Positions 29,659 to 38,256 of a DNA stretch of 64,000 nucleotides are shown piece after piece. The notes below the pieces were generated by a model. It saw only the letters and a list, made by a program, of their open reading frames with translations, searched no databases and was not told the origin of the DNA. How positions within the stretch are numbered: position 1 is the stretch's first letter; each line of letters starts with the position of its first letter. Source of the DNA: Crenobacter cavernae (GTDB lineage Bacteria > Pseudomonadota > Gammaproteobacteria > Burkholderiales > Chromobacteriaceae); assembly GCF_003355495.1 (NCBI RefSeq), contig NZ_CP031337.1, positions 1,059,001 through 1,123,000 of the forward strand, written 5' to 3'. A program made the translations under genes and the position numbers.

Positions 29659-30723
29659 ATGGCACTCGTTTCGATGCGTCAGCTCTTGGACCACGCGGCC
29701 GAGTTCGGCTACGGTCTGCCGGCCTTCAACGTCAACAACCTCGAGCAGATGCGCGCGATCATGGAAGCGGCCGACAAGGTCGACGCCCCGGTGATCGTGC
29801 AGGCGTCGGCCGGCGCGCGCAAATACGCCGGCGCGCCGTTCCTGCGCCACCTGATCCTCGCCGCGGTCGAAGAATTCCCGCACATCCCGGTGGTGATGCA
29901 CCAGGACCACGGCACCAGCCCGGACATCTGCCAGCGCTCGATCCAGCTGGGCTTCAGCTCGGTGATGATGGACGGCTCACTCGGTGAGGACGGCAAGACG
30001 CCGACCGACTACGAGTACAACGCGCGCGTAACCCGCACCGTCGTCAACTTCGCGCACGCCTGCGGCGTGTCGGTCGAAGGCGAGATCGGCTGCCTGGGTT
30101 CGCTCGAGACCGGCATGGCCGGCGAGGAAGACGGCGTCGGCGCCGAGGGCGTGCTCGACCACAGCCAGCTGCTGACCGACCCGGAAGAAGCCGCGCAGTT
30201 CGTGAAGGACACCGGCGTCGACGCGCTGGCGATCGCCATTGGCACCAGCCACGGCGCGTACAAGTTCAGCCGTCCGCCGACCGGCGACATCCTCGCGATC
30301 GAGCGCATCAAGGAAATCCACGCCCGCCTGCCTAACACCCACCTGGTGATGCACGGCTCCTCGAGCGTGCCGCAGGAATGGCTGGCGATCATCAACGAAT
30401 TCGGCGGCGCGATCCCGGAGACCTACGGCGTGCCGGTAGAAGAGATCGTCGAAGGCATCAAGTACGGCGTGCGCAAGGTCAACATCGACACCGACCTGCG
30501 CCTGGCGTCGACCGGCGCGATCCGTCGCTTCCTCGCGCAGAACCCGTCCGAATTCGACCCGCGCAAGTTCCTGAAGGTCAGCACCGACGCGATGCGCGAC
30601 ATCGTGATCGCGCGCTACGAAGCGTTCGGCGCCGCCGGCCAGGCGAGCAAGATCCGCCCGGTCAGCCTCGACACGATGGCTGGGCGTTACGCGAAAGGCG
30701 AACTCGCCGCGGTGGTGAAGTAA
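29659..30723 (+). CDS. fba: Class II fructose-1,6-bisphosphate aldolase
   Basis: A 354-residue zinc enzyme that condenses or cleaves fructose 1,6-bisphosphate. The start MALVSMRQLLDHAAEFGYGLPAFNVNN is typical of the Calvin-type (CbbA) subgroup. Zinc-binding HQDHG is at 81-85, and YGVRKVNIDTDLRLA is the late phosphate-binding signature. The ribosome binding site is GGAGAG at 29647-29652. A single TTGGCCGAG word (29601, reverse) lies upstream. The gene is followed by two tandem terminators. Confidence 0.97.
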   Translation: MALVSMRQLLDHAAEFGYGLPAFNVNNLEQMRAIMEAADKVDAPVIVQASAGARKYAGAPFLRHLILAAVEEFPHIPVVMHQDHGTSPDICQRSIQLGFSSVMMDGSLGEDGKTPTDYEYNARVTRTVVNFAHACGVSVEGEIGCLGSLETGMAGEEDGVGAEGVLDHSQLLTDPEEAAQFVKDTGVDALAIAIGTSHGAYKFSRPPTGDILAIERIKEIHARLPNTHLVMHGSSSVPQEWLAIINEFGGAIPETYGVPVEEIVEGIKYGVRKVNIDTDLRLASTGAIRRFLAQNPSEFDPRKFLKVSTDAMRDIVIARYEAFGAAGQASKIRPVSLDTMAGRYAKGELAAVVK

Positions 30724-30737
30724 GCCTCCCCACTACA

Positions 30738-30778
30738 AAGTTGGCCGAGCCGTAGCTTTAAGAGGCTCGGCCAAGCTT
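30738..30778. terminator. Inverted TTGGCCGAG pair after fba
   Basis: TTGGCCGAG at 30741-30749 and CTCGGCCAA at 30766-30774, here in the head-outward order opposite to most of the other pairs, with AAG/CTT extensions. It is placed directly before a second, strong terminator, so its main role need not be termination. Confidence 0.6.
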
Positions 30779-30780
30779 GA

Positions 30781-30817
30781 AACAAAAACCCCTGCCTTTT
30801 GGCAGGGGTTTTTGTTT
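30781..30817. terminator. Strong bidirectional terminator
   Basis: A perfect 16-bp stem (30781-30796 with 30801-30816) with loop tttt and A/T-rich outer arms (AACAAAAACCCCTGCC and complement). It separates the convergent fba and HPP-CBS genes. Confidence 0.92.
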
Positions 30818-30831
30818 GCGCGGCGTTGATC

Positions 30832-31968
30832 TCAAACGGCAAGTGCGCCTTCATAAAGCGCGCCGATCAGCTCGCTCTGGCTGACGATGCCGGCGAGCCG
30901 CCCTGCGGCGTCGACCACCGGCACATGGTGGCGGCCGGCGCCGGTCAGCACCGGGATCAGCTCGGTGACGTGCGCGATGTCGCGCACCGCGTCGACCGTG
31001 CTCGCCATCAGCGACGCCACCGTCTGACCGCCGCCGCGTTTCAACCGGCGCGCGAGCCGCGTGCGCAGGCTCGCCGGATCGCGGGCGTCGAGGCGCTGGA
31101 TAAAGTCGGACAAGGCGAGCATACCGACCACGCGACGATCTGCGTCGAGCACCGGCAGCACGCGCTGCCCCGTCGTTTTCAACAGCTTCCACGCGTCGGC
31201 GAGCAGCGTGTCGGGCGTCACCCAGCGCACGTCGCGCGCCATCACGTCGGCGCAGCGGATGTCGCCGAGCCGCCGCCGGTGCGCGTTCAGCTCGGCGAGG
31301 TTCACCACGTGCTCGAGGTCGTCCATCGTCACGTCGAGCAGCTCGCGATGATCGCGCAGCGCGGCGGCGATGTCGGCCTCGGTGACCATGCTGCGCGCGC
31401 GCGGCGCGGCGGCGTCGCGCGGCTTGGCCGGCGTCGGCAGCGGGCGAGGGTAGGGGTGACGCAGCCAGAAGTTGTTGAGGATCAGCGCGACGAGCAGCAT
31501 CAAGAGCGCGTTCAGCAACACCGGCGCCAGCACGAAGGAGAAACCCATCGCCTTGATCGCCGGTCCGCCGATCACCGCGTTCAGCGCGATCGCGCCGCCC
31601 GGCGGGTGCAGGCAGCGCAGCGTGGCCATCGCAACGATGGACAGACCGACCGCCAGCGCGGCCGCCAGCGTCACGTCCGGGACCAGCCGGGCACAAGCGA
31701 CGCCGATCGCCGCCGACACCAGATGGCCGCCGACGAAGGACCACGGCTGCGCCAAGGGGCTTGCCGGCAGCACGAACAGGATCACCGACGCGGCGCCCAT
31801 CGACGCGACCAGGAGCGGCGCGTGGCCGACCGACAGCTGCGTGACGGCGCCGGTCAGCAGGATCGCGAGCAGCGCCGCGACGCCGGCCTTGAACTTTTGA
31901 GCGGGACTCAGCGCCAGCGGCTCGGGCCACCAGCGGCGCCAGGCGAACAGACGGGCCACGGCTTGCAT
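30832..31968 (-). CDS. HPP-family membrane protein with C-terminal CBS domains
   Basis: A 378-residue protein. The first 165 residues form an HPP integral-membrane domain with about four to five helices and the naming motif RCLHPPGGAIALNAVIGG. The C-terminal half carries two CBS repeats (about 240-300 and 320-375), with VLPVLDADRRVVGMLALSDF and HHVPVVDAAGRLAGIVSQSEL. CBS pairs bind adenine nucleotides and often gate transport. Some plant and cyanobacterial HPP proteins transport nitrite; the role here is unknown. I start at MQAVARLFAWRRWW, since the longer upstream frame is not membrane-like. Confidence 0.85.
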   Translation of the reverse strand: MQAVARLFAWRRWWPEPLALSPAQKFKAGVAALLAILLTGAVTQLSVGHAPLLVASMGAASVILFVLPASPLAQPWSFVGGHLVSAAIGVACARLVPDVTLAAALAVGLSIVAMATLRCLHPPGGAIALNAVIGGPAIKAMGFSFVLAPVLLNALLMLLVALILNNFWLRHPYPRPLPTPAKPRDAAAPRARSMVTEADIAAALRDHRELLDVTMDDLEHVVNLAELNAHRRRLGDIRCADVMARDVRWVTPDTLLADAWKLLKTTGQRVLPVLDADRRVVGMLALSDFIQRLDARDPASLRTRLARRLKRGGGQTVASLMASTVDAVRDIAHVTELIPVLTGAGRHHVPVVDAAGRLAGIVSQSELIGALYEGALAV

Positions 31969-32092
31969 CGTGTTGCGACTCCAGACAAGGGGGAGACATT
32001 GTAGCGCGCCGCCCGCGCCGGCCCCGGCCGACCACGGGTTTTCCCCGGGTCCGCGCATTGGCCGGCCGCCGCCCCTCGCGTAAACTGCAGGC

Positions 32093-32182
32093 ATGAGCGA
32101 CCTCTTGTCTCCCCTCGATGTCGTCATCCTCGGCGCCGTCCCCTTGGTCGGCATCGCCTTCCACCTGTGGGTGATGCTGTAA
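32093..32182 (+). CDS. Possible 29-residue single-helix membrane peptide
   Basis: ATG at 32093 opens a 29-codon frame ending TAA at 32182. After a short polar start the product is a hydrophobic helix (VVILGAVPLVGIAFHLWVML), the profile of small membrane peptides. Only a weak ribosome binding site (TGCAGGC) is seen. It lies 47 bases upstream of moaD. Codons look native. Existence is uncertain. Confidence 0.35.
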   Translation: MSDLLSPLDVVILGAVPLVGIAFHLWVML

Positions 32183-32229
32183 GGGCCGAAAGGCAACGAG
32201 GACGAGCCGCCCGCGAACGGAAACGAATC

Positions 32230-32481
32230 ATGACCCTGAAAATCCTGTATTTCGCCCGCCTGAAGGAAAGCTTCGGCCAGGCCGAAGAAACCGTAACCTT
32301 CACCGGCCAGACCGTCGCCGGCCTGATCGACGAGCTCGCCGCGCGCGGCGGCGCGTGGTCTGTAGAACTCGCGCCGGGCCGCGTGTTCCGCGTCGCGGTG
32401 AACCAGGAACTCGCGCCACCGTCGACCGAACTCAAGACCGGCGACGAAGTCGCGATCTTCCCGCCCGTGACCGGAGGCTGA
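32230..32481 (+). CDS. moaD: Molybdopterin synthase small subunit MoaD
   Basis: An 83-residue ubiquitin-fold sulfur carrier. The C-terminal Gly-Gly (PPVTGG) is the site that is adenylated and converted to thiocarboxylate to deliver sulfur to precursor Z. YFARLKESFGQAEETV and GDEVAIFPP are family blocks. It is two bases ahead of moaE, its partner subunit, in a moaD-moaE-mobA operon for molybdenum cofactor assembly. Confidence 0.96.
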   Translation: MTLKILYFARLKESFGQAEETVTFTGQTVAGLIDELAARGGAWSVELAPGRVFRVAVNQELAPPSTELKTGDEVAIFPPVTGG

Positions 32482-32483
32482 CG

Positions 32484-32954
32484 ATGGAACGCTACACCGT
32501 CGCGGTCCAGACCAAAGCCTTCGACGCCGGCGCGGAACTGGCACGCCTGTCGGCGGACCCGGCCGTCGGCGCGCTGGTCAGCTTCACCGGCCTGGTGCGC
32601 GACTATGGCGACACGACCGGCGTCGCCGCGCTCGAGCTCGAACACTACCCGGGCATGACCGAAAAGGCGTTGATGGCGATCGTCGACGACGCGCGCGCGC
32701 GCTGGCCGCTGTCGGCCGCCACCGTCGTTCACCGCGTCGGCCGGCTGGCGCTGGGCGACGCGATCGTGCTGGTCGTCGTCGCCGCGAGCCACCGCCGCGA
32801 TGCGTTCGCCGCCGCCGAATACCTGATGGATTATCTGAAGACGCGCGCGCCGTTCTGGAAGAAGGAGATCGGCCGCGACGGCACCGCGCACTGGGTCGAA
32901 GCGAAGGCCAGCGACGAGGCCGCCGCCGGACGCTGGACCGGCGAGGAAAGCTGA
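32484..32954 (+). CDS. moaE: Molybdopterin synthase catalytic subunit MoaE
   Basis: A 156-residue subunit that with MoaD inserts two sulfurs into cyclic pyranopterin monophosphate. Family marks are GALVSFTGLVRD, LELEHYPGMTEKAL, HRVGRLALGDAIVLVVVAASHR and the C-terminal active-site region LKTRAPFWKKE, whose lysines bind the pterin. The stop overlaps the mobA start by one base. Confidence 0.97.
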   Translation: MERYTVAVQTKAFDAGAELARLSADPAVGALVSFTGLVRDYGDTTGVAALELEHYPGMTEKALMAIVDDARARWPLSAATVVHRVGRLALGDAIVLVVVAASHRRDAFAAAEYLMDYLKTRAPFWKKEIGRDGTAHWVEAKASDEAAAGRWTGEES

Positions 32955-33535
32955 TGACACCGGCGCCGTACCAGGCGCTGGTGCTTGCCGGCGGCAGCGC
33001 GCGCCGCTTCGGCGGCGAGGACAAGGGCCTGCAGCGGCTCGACGGCAAACCCTTCGTCGAACACACGCTGGCCGCGCTCGCCGCGCAGACCGCACCGCCC
33101 GCCTCGTGCCTGATCTCGGCCAACCGCAACCTCGACGTCTACCGTGCCTTCGGTCACCCGGTGCTTGCCGACTCGCGCTCGGGCTTCCAGGGGCCGCTCG
33201 CCGGCATCGCCGAAGGGCTGGCCGCGCTTTCTGAGAACTGGTTATTGGTCGTGCCGTGCGACGTGGTCGCGTTGCCGGCCGACTTTGCCGAGCGCCTGTT
33301 CGCCGAGGCCGACCACGCCGACGCGGTGTGCGCGTGCGACGCTGAATCGATGCACCCGGCGCTGCTGCTCGTGAACCGTCGCGTACGCGCGCCGCTCGAC
33401 GAATTCCTCTTGGGCGACAACCGACGGCTGCGCGACTGGCTGGCCAGCCTCGCGCTGCGCGAGGCGTTCTTCCCCGCGCCGTTTCCGAATCTGAACAGCC
33501 CCGAATCGCTGCGGCAATGGCAAAGCCGTTTGTGA
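32954..33535 (+). CDS. mobA: Molybdenum cofactor guanylyltransferase
   Basis: A 193-residue enzyme that adds GMP to molybdenum cofactor to form the bis-MGD cofactor of DMSO-reductase-family enzymes such as nitrate reductase. The nucleotide loop is LVLAGGSARRFGGEDKGLQRLDGKP, the MobA consensus LAGGxSxRMGxDK with Phe for Met. The later block VVPCDVVALPADF holds the metal-binding Asp. A TTGGCCGAG word (33115, reverse) is in frame. Such a cofactor operon implies molybdoenzymes elsewhere in the genome. Confidence 0.95.
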   Translation: MTPAPYQALVLAGGSARRFGGEDKGLQRLDGKPFVEHTLAALAAQTAPPASCLISANRNLDVYRAFGHPVLADSRSGFQGPLAGIAEGLAALSENWLLVVPCDVVALPADFAERLFAEADHADAVCACDAESMHPALLLVNRRVRAPLDEFLLGDNRRLRDWLASLALREAFFPAPFPNLNSPESLRQWQSRL

Positions 33536-33621
33536 CTAGTCGTCTAGCTGACATACGCCGATAAGACCAACGTCATGAGCGTTCTATAAGCTGGGTCCTC
33601 CTTACTAGGGAGAACCCTTAC

Positions 33622-35304
33622 ATGCAACGCTCGCTTCTCGCCGCCTCGCTGGCTGCGCTGTCGCTGACAGCCTGTCTCAGCGACGGCAAGGCCCCCGCCA
33701 CATCCGCACCCGGCACGCCGCCGGTGCCGGTCCGCCTGATCGCGATCAACGATTTCCACGGCACCCTCGAAACGCCCGGCAGCAAGCTGTCCGTGCCCGA
33801 CCCAGCCGACCCCAGCAAGACTGCCAGCGTGAGCGCCGGCGGCGTCGACTACCTGTCCGCCGCGATCAAGGCGAGCCGCGCGCAGGTGGCCAACAGCATC
33901 GTCGTCTCGGCAGGCGACCTCATCGGCGCGAGCCCGCTGATCTCCGGCCTGTTCCACGACGAACCGGCCGTGGAAGCGATGAACGCGCTGGGCCTCGACA
34001 TCAACGCGGTCGGCAACCACGAGTTCGACGACGGCCAGGAAGAGCTGCTGCGCATGCAGAACGGCGGCTGCAAGGCCGGCAGCACGGACACCAGCTGCAA
34101 ACGCACCGGCCGCTTCGACGGCGCCAAGTTCAAGTTCCTCGCCGCCAACGTCGAGAAGGCCGACGGCAAGCCCATCTTCCCGGCTTACGAGATCAGGAAA
34201 TTCGGCGGCATCCCGGTCGCCGTCATCGGCATGACGCTGAAGGGCACGCCGGAGGTGGTCACGCCGGATGGAATCAAGGGGCTGAGCTTCAAGGACGAGG
34301 CGGCCACCGTCAACAAGCTGGTGCCCGAACTGAAGAAGCAGGGTGTCGAGGCGATCGTCGTCGTCGTGCACGAAGGCGGGCTGCAAACCGGCACATACGA
34401 CGAGTGCAAAGGCATCTCCGGCGCCATCGTCGATATCGTCAAGGGCTTCGACAAGGCGGTCGACATGGTCGTCAGCGGCCACACGCACCAGGCGTACAAC
34501 TGCGTGATCGACGGCCGCCGCGTGACCAGCGCCAGGAACTACGGCCAGATGTTTACCGAGATCGACTTCAAGCTCGATCCGAAAACGCGCGACGTGCAGC
34601 CGGCCTCGGTCAAGGCGGTCAACCGCCCGGTGCTGACCACCGGCCAGCCCGACAGCGTGCTGACGCAGCTCGTCGACGCGTGGCGCGCCTTGGTCGCACC
34701 GATCGCCAACCGGCTAAGCGGCTCACTCGCCGGCCCGCTGACGCGCATACCGAGCGCGGCCGGCGAAACCACGATGGGCGCGGTGATCGCCGACGCGATG
34801 CTGGCGTCGACGCTCGGCAACGGTGCCGAGGCCGCGTTCATGAACCCGGGCGGCGTGCGCGCCGAGCTGACGCCCGAAGCGGGCGGTAACGTGACTTACA
34901 GCCAGATCTTCACCGTCCAGCCGTTCGCCAACACGCTGATGACGCTGACGCTGACCGGCGCACAACTCGACGAACTGCTCGAACTGCAATGGGCCGACCC
35001 GACGAGGACGCGCATCCTGCCGGTGTCCACGGGCTTTGCGTACGCCTACAGTAAGTCGGCGCCATACGGCCAGAAGGTCGACATGGCGTCGATCACGCTG
35101 AACGGCACGTCTATCGATGCGGCCAAGTCCTACCGCGTCACGGTCAACAGCTTCATGGCCAGCGGCGGAGATGGCCTGACCGTGCTGCCCAAGGGCACGA
35201 ACCGCACCGGCGGCAAGGTCGACATCGACGCGCTCGAAGACTACCTGAAGGCCAACCCCAAACTGGCGGTGCCGGTACTGAACCGCATCACGGCCTTGCC
35301 GTAA
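33622..35304 (+). CDS. 5'-nucleotidase/metallophosphatase lipoprotein
   Basis: A 560-residue UshA-type enzyme anchored as a lipoprotein: the signal peptide ends in LTAC with lipidated Cys18. The metallophosphatase domain has NDFHG (43-47), SAGDLIG, VGNHEFDDG and VSGHTHQAY, the full set of metal ligands. The C-terminal 5'-nucleotidase domain (about 350-555) has MNPGGVRAEL and the substrate region near NSFMASGGDGLTVL. It would hydrolyse extracellular or periplasmic nucleotides. A SGHTH-region cysteine pair and the CKAGSTDTSCK insertion may form disulfides. Monocistronic, with a bidirectional terminator. Confidence 0.93.
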   Translation: MQRSLLAASLAALSLTACLSDGKAPATSAPGTPPVPVRLIAINDFHGTLETPGSKLSVPDPADPSKTASVSAGGVDYLSAAIKASRAQVANSIVVSAGDLIGASPLISGLFHDEPAVEAMNALGLDINAVGNHEFDDGQEELLRMQNGGCKAGSTDTSCKRTGRFDGAKFKFLAANVEKADGKPIFPAYEIRKFGGIPVAVIGMTLKGTPEVVTPDGIKGLSFKDEAATVNKLVPELKKQGVEAIVVVVHEGGLQTGTYDECKGISGAIVDIVKGFDKAVDMVVSGHTHQAYNCVIDGRRVTSARNYGQMFTEIDFKLDPKTRDVQPASVKAVNRPVLTTGQPDSVLTQLVDAWRALVAPIANRLSGSLAGPLTRIPSAAGETTMGAVIADAMLASTLGNGAEAAFMNPGGVRAELTPEAGGNVTYSQIFTVQPFANTLMTLTLTGAQLDELLELQWADPTRTRILPVSTGFAYAYSKSAPYGQKVDMASITLNGTSIDAAKSYRVTVNSFMASGGDGLTVLPKGTNRTGGKVDIDALEDYLKANPKLAVPVLNRITALP

Positions 35305-35323
35305 GCCGCGTCAGTCAGCCATG

Positions 35324-35353
35324 AAAAAGCCGCGACCTCGGTCGCGGCTTTTT
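35324..35353. terminator. Bidirectional terminator
   Basis: AAAAAGCCGCGACC (35324-35337) pairs with its complement (35340-35353) across a two-base spacer, with T runs both ways. It separates the convergent nucleotidase and DAHP synthase genes. Confidence 0.92.
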
Positions 35354-35375
35354 TGCTGTGCGGCGGTAACGACGC

Positions 35376-36437
<1,062 letters not shown>

Positions 36438-36462
36438 GGGAAAGCCTCGATGCTTGAAAGTG

Positions 36463-36479
36463 TTGTTGCCTGGCAACAA
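36463..36479. promoter_or_regulatory. Operator-like palindrome upstream of aroG
   Basis: TTGTTGCC and GGCAACAA flank a single central base, a perfect 8-1-8 inverted repeat. Too short and GC-poor at the ends for a terminator, and well placed for a repressor. It does not match the TyrR box. Confidence 0.4.
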
Positions 36480-36569
36480 GACTACCCGCATTTTGCGCAC
36501 AGCGACAAGCCCTGTCGGGCAGATACGGACCCCGTTCGGCAAGGCCTGGCGGCGGCTTGGCAGCGGGGG

Positions 36570-36610
36570 GAAAAGACAACGCGCCGGCCCTCAATGGGTG
36601 CGGCGCGTCG
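36570..36610 (-). terminator. Terminator downstream of dksA
   Basis: On the minus strand ACGCGCCG (36608-36601) pairs with CGGCGCGT (36586-36579), followed by TGTCTTTTC. It sits 25 bases past the dksA stop. The loop of 14 bases is somewhat large. Confidence 0.7.
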
Positions 36611-36633
36611 TGCTCGGCTGCGGTGGCGTGAAA

Positions 36634-37050
36634 TCAGTCGGCGTACTGGCGCTTCATGCGCTCGCGGCGCTCCTGCGCTTCGACCGACAGCGTGGCGGTC
36701 GGGCGGGCCAGCAGGCGTTTCAGGCCGATCGCCTCGCCGGTGTCCTCGCAGAAGCCGTAGGAACCGTCCTCGATGTTGCGCAGCGACGACTGGATCTTCT
36801 GCAACAGCTTGCGCTCGCGGTCGCGGGTGCGCAGTTCGAGCGCGTATTCTTCTTCCAGCGTCGCGCGGTCGGCCGGATCAGGGGTAGCTTCCTGCTCCTG
36901 GAGGTGGCTCGCGGTGGCGTTGGCGTTGTTGAGCAACTCCTGCTGCAGTTGCAGCAGCAGCTCCTTGAAGAACTCCAGGTGGTCGGCGTTCATGTAGTCG
37001 TCTTCGCCGCCATTCCAGTTCAGGATGTCTTGTTCGGTCAGCTTGGCCAT
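36634..37050 (-). CDS. dksA: DksA transcription factor, zinc-free variant
   Basis: A 138-residue factor that inserts a coiled coil into the RNA polymerase secondary channel and, with ppGpp, reprograms rRNA and amino-acid promoters. The coiled coil (about 25-95) has the tip region DPADRATLEEE with the two Asp residues (58 and 61) that act in catalysis. The C4 zinc finger is degenerate: positions are Cys101, Thr104, Ser122 and Ala125, so zinc cannot be held by four thiols. P. aeruginosa DksA2 is a known working zinc-free form with a similar pattern. It has a strong sigma-70 promoter about 110 bases upstream. Confidence 0.95.
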   Translation of the reverse strand: MAKLTEQDILNWNGGEDDYMNADHLEFFKELLLQLQQELLNNANATASHLQEQEATPDPADRATLEEEYALELRTRDRERKLLQKIQSSLRNIEDGSYGFCEDTGEAIGLKRLLARPTATLSVEAQERRERMKRQYAD

Positions 37051-37160
37051 AAGAGTGCTTCCAACTTAAGTGGGCGAACAGGGTCAGAAGAGTACCTAGG
37101 CCCAGATGAATATGCAACCATGTTGGGATTGCGCGCAGCATGGCGTCTTCTTAACCCGTC

Positions 37161-37188
37161 AATATAGCGTATCGCGCTTTTTTCTCAA
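37161..37188 (-). promoter_or_regulatory. Sigma-70 promoter of dksA
   Basis: Minus strand TTGAGA (37188-37183), 16-base spacer, TATATT (37166-37161). It predicts a leader of roughly 105 bases. It touches the terminator of the upstream cytochrome gene, so the two units are separate. Confidence 0.6.
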
Positions 37189-37189
37189 T

Positions 37190-37217
37190 AAAAAAGGCGG
37201 CTGCCGCCGCCTTTTCC
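37190..37217 (-). terminator. Terminator after the cytochrome c gene
   Basis: AAAAGGCGGC (37192-37201) pairs with GCCGCCTTTT (37206-37215) around tgcc. On the minus strand a TTTTTT run follows. It ends 13 bases beyond the cytochrome stop. Confidence 0.88.
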
Positions 37218-37229
37218 TTCGTGCCGCGC

Positions 37230-37535
37230 TTATTTGGTCGCGAGCACCCATTTGACCAGGGTTTTCAGGTCGGCGTCGTTGACCTGCGCCTGCGGCGGCA
37301 TCGGCATCGTGCCCCACACGCCCGAGCCACCCTTCTTGACCTTGGCGGTCAGCTTGGTCTCGGCACTCTTGTCGCCGGCGTACTTCTTGGCGATGTCCTT
37401 GAACGCCGGGCCGATCTTCTTCGTGCCGACGTCGTGACAGGCGGTGCAACCGTATTTCTGCGCCATCTGCAGGTTGGCGAAGGCCGGGCTGGCGAGCGTT
37501 CCGAGCACGATGGCGGCGATCAGGGCTTTTTTCAT
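37230..37535 (-). CDS. Periplasmic class I c-type cytochrome (c5/c551-like)
   Basis: A 101-residue electron carrier with a signal peptide (1-20, AFA cleavage). The haem is attached through Cys30 and Cys33 with axial His34 (CTACH). The second axial ligand is probably Met77 or Met79 in GTMPMPP. Length and layout match small soluble c551/c552 cytochromes that pass electrons to terminal oxidases or nitrite reductase. Single gene with its own terminator. Confidence 0.93.
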   Translation of the reverse strand: MKKALIAAIVLGTLASPAFANLQMAQKYGCTACHDVGTKKIGPAFKDIAKKYAGDKSAETKLTAKVKKGGSGVWGTMPMPPQAQVNDADLKTLVKWVLATK

Positions 37536-37670
37536 TGGGCGAGTCTCCTAGTTATCACGGCGGCCGCATGGGGCCTTAAGCAAACCGAGTCGATTATGCG
37601 CTTTTTCGCCACGGCTGCGCATCCGTCTGGACACGGAGGGCCGCCGCGCCACGGTATCGTAGCGGTACCG

Positions 37671-38255
37671 CTACAAGGCCGGCTTGAGCTGCGACAACAA
37701 GCCCCACTCGAGATAGGGCAAGGGCGCCGACAGGATCACCTGGATGATCAACAGCAGGATCAGCGGCGACAGGTCGACGCCGCCGACCTGCGCGCGGCGG
37801 AACGGCTTCAGATACGGCCGCGTCAGCGCATCGAGAATCGGCGTCAGCGGGTTGTACGGATTCACCCACGACAGCACCGCCTGCACCAGCACCGCGCCCA
37901 TCAATAGATAGAGCGACAGCCGGAACAGGTCGAGCACCGCCAACAGCCCGAGCGCGAGCCAGGTTTGCGGCGCGACGAGGTCGTACGCCATCACCGCGTT
38001 GAGCAAGAGCGAGGCCACGTTGGCGATCAAGAGCACGACCCAGGCGATGCCGAGCGTCGCGGCGTCGTAGCTCTTCACGCTCGGGATCACGCGGCGCGCC
38101 TTGAGCACCAGGAAATTGGTCAGCGCCATCGAGAACTGCGCGAGCGGGTGGTTGAACGGCGCGCGCGCCACCTGCAGGTAGAAGCGCAGCAGCAGCACCA
38201 GCGCGAACAGCTCGAACACCGTACGGATCAAAAATTGCAGCGTCTGGTAGATCAT
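37671..38255 (-). CDS. YggT family integral membrane protein
   Basis: A 194-residue inner-membrane protein with two YggT repeats. Each has a hydrophobic helix followed by the amphipathic block seen in NPLTPILDALTRPYLKPFRR. The N-terminal MIYQTLQFLIRTVFELFALVLLLRFYLQ is typical. YggT proteins are placed next to proC and yggS in many proteobacteria, as here, with proC ending one base from its start. A role in osmotic or cell-division homeostasis is proposed for the family. Confidence 0.92.
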   Translation of the reverse strand: MIYQTLQFLIRTVFELFALVLLLRFYLQVARAPFNHPLAQFSMALTNFLVLKARRVIPSVKSYDAATLGIAWVVLLIANVASLLLNAVMAYDLVAPQTWLALGLLAVLDLFRLSLYLLMGAVLVQAVLSWVNPYNPLTPILDALTRPYLKPFRRAQVGGVDLSPLILLLIIQVILSAPLPYLEWGLLSQLKPAL

Positions 38256-38256
38256 G

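Noticed and set aside
30832..32544. A 570-residue version of the HPP-CBS protein
   Set aside because: The additional N-terminus is low-complexity and antisense to moaD; the membrane domain begins at the later methionine.
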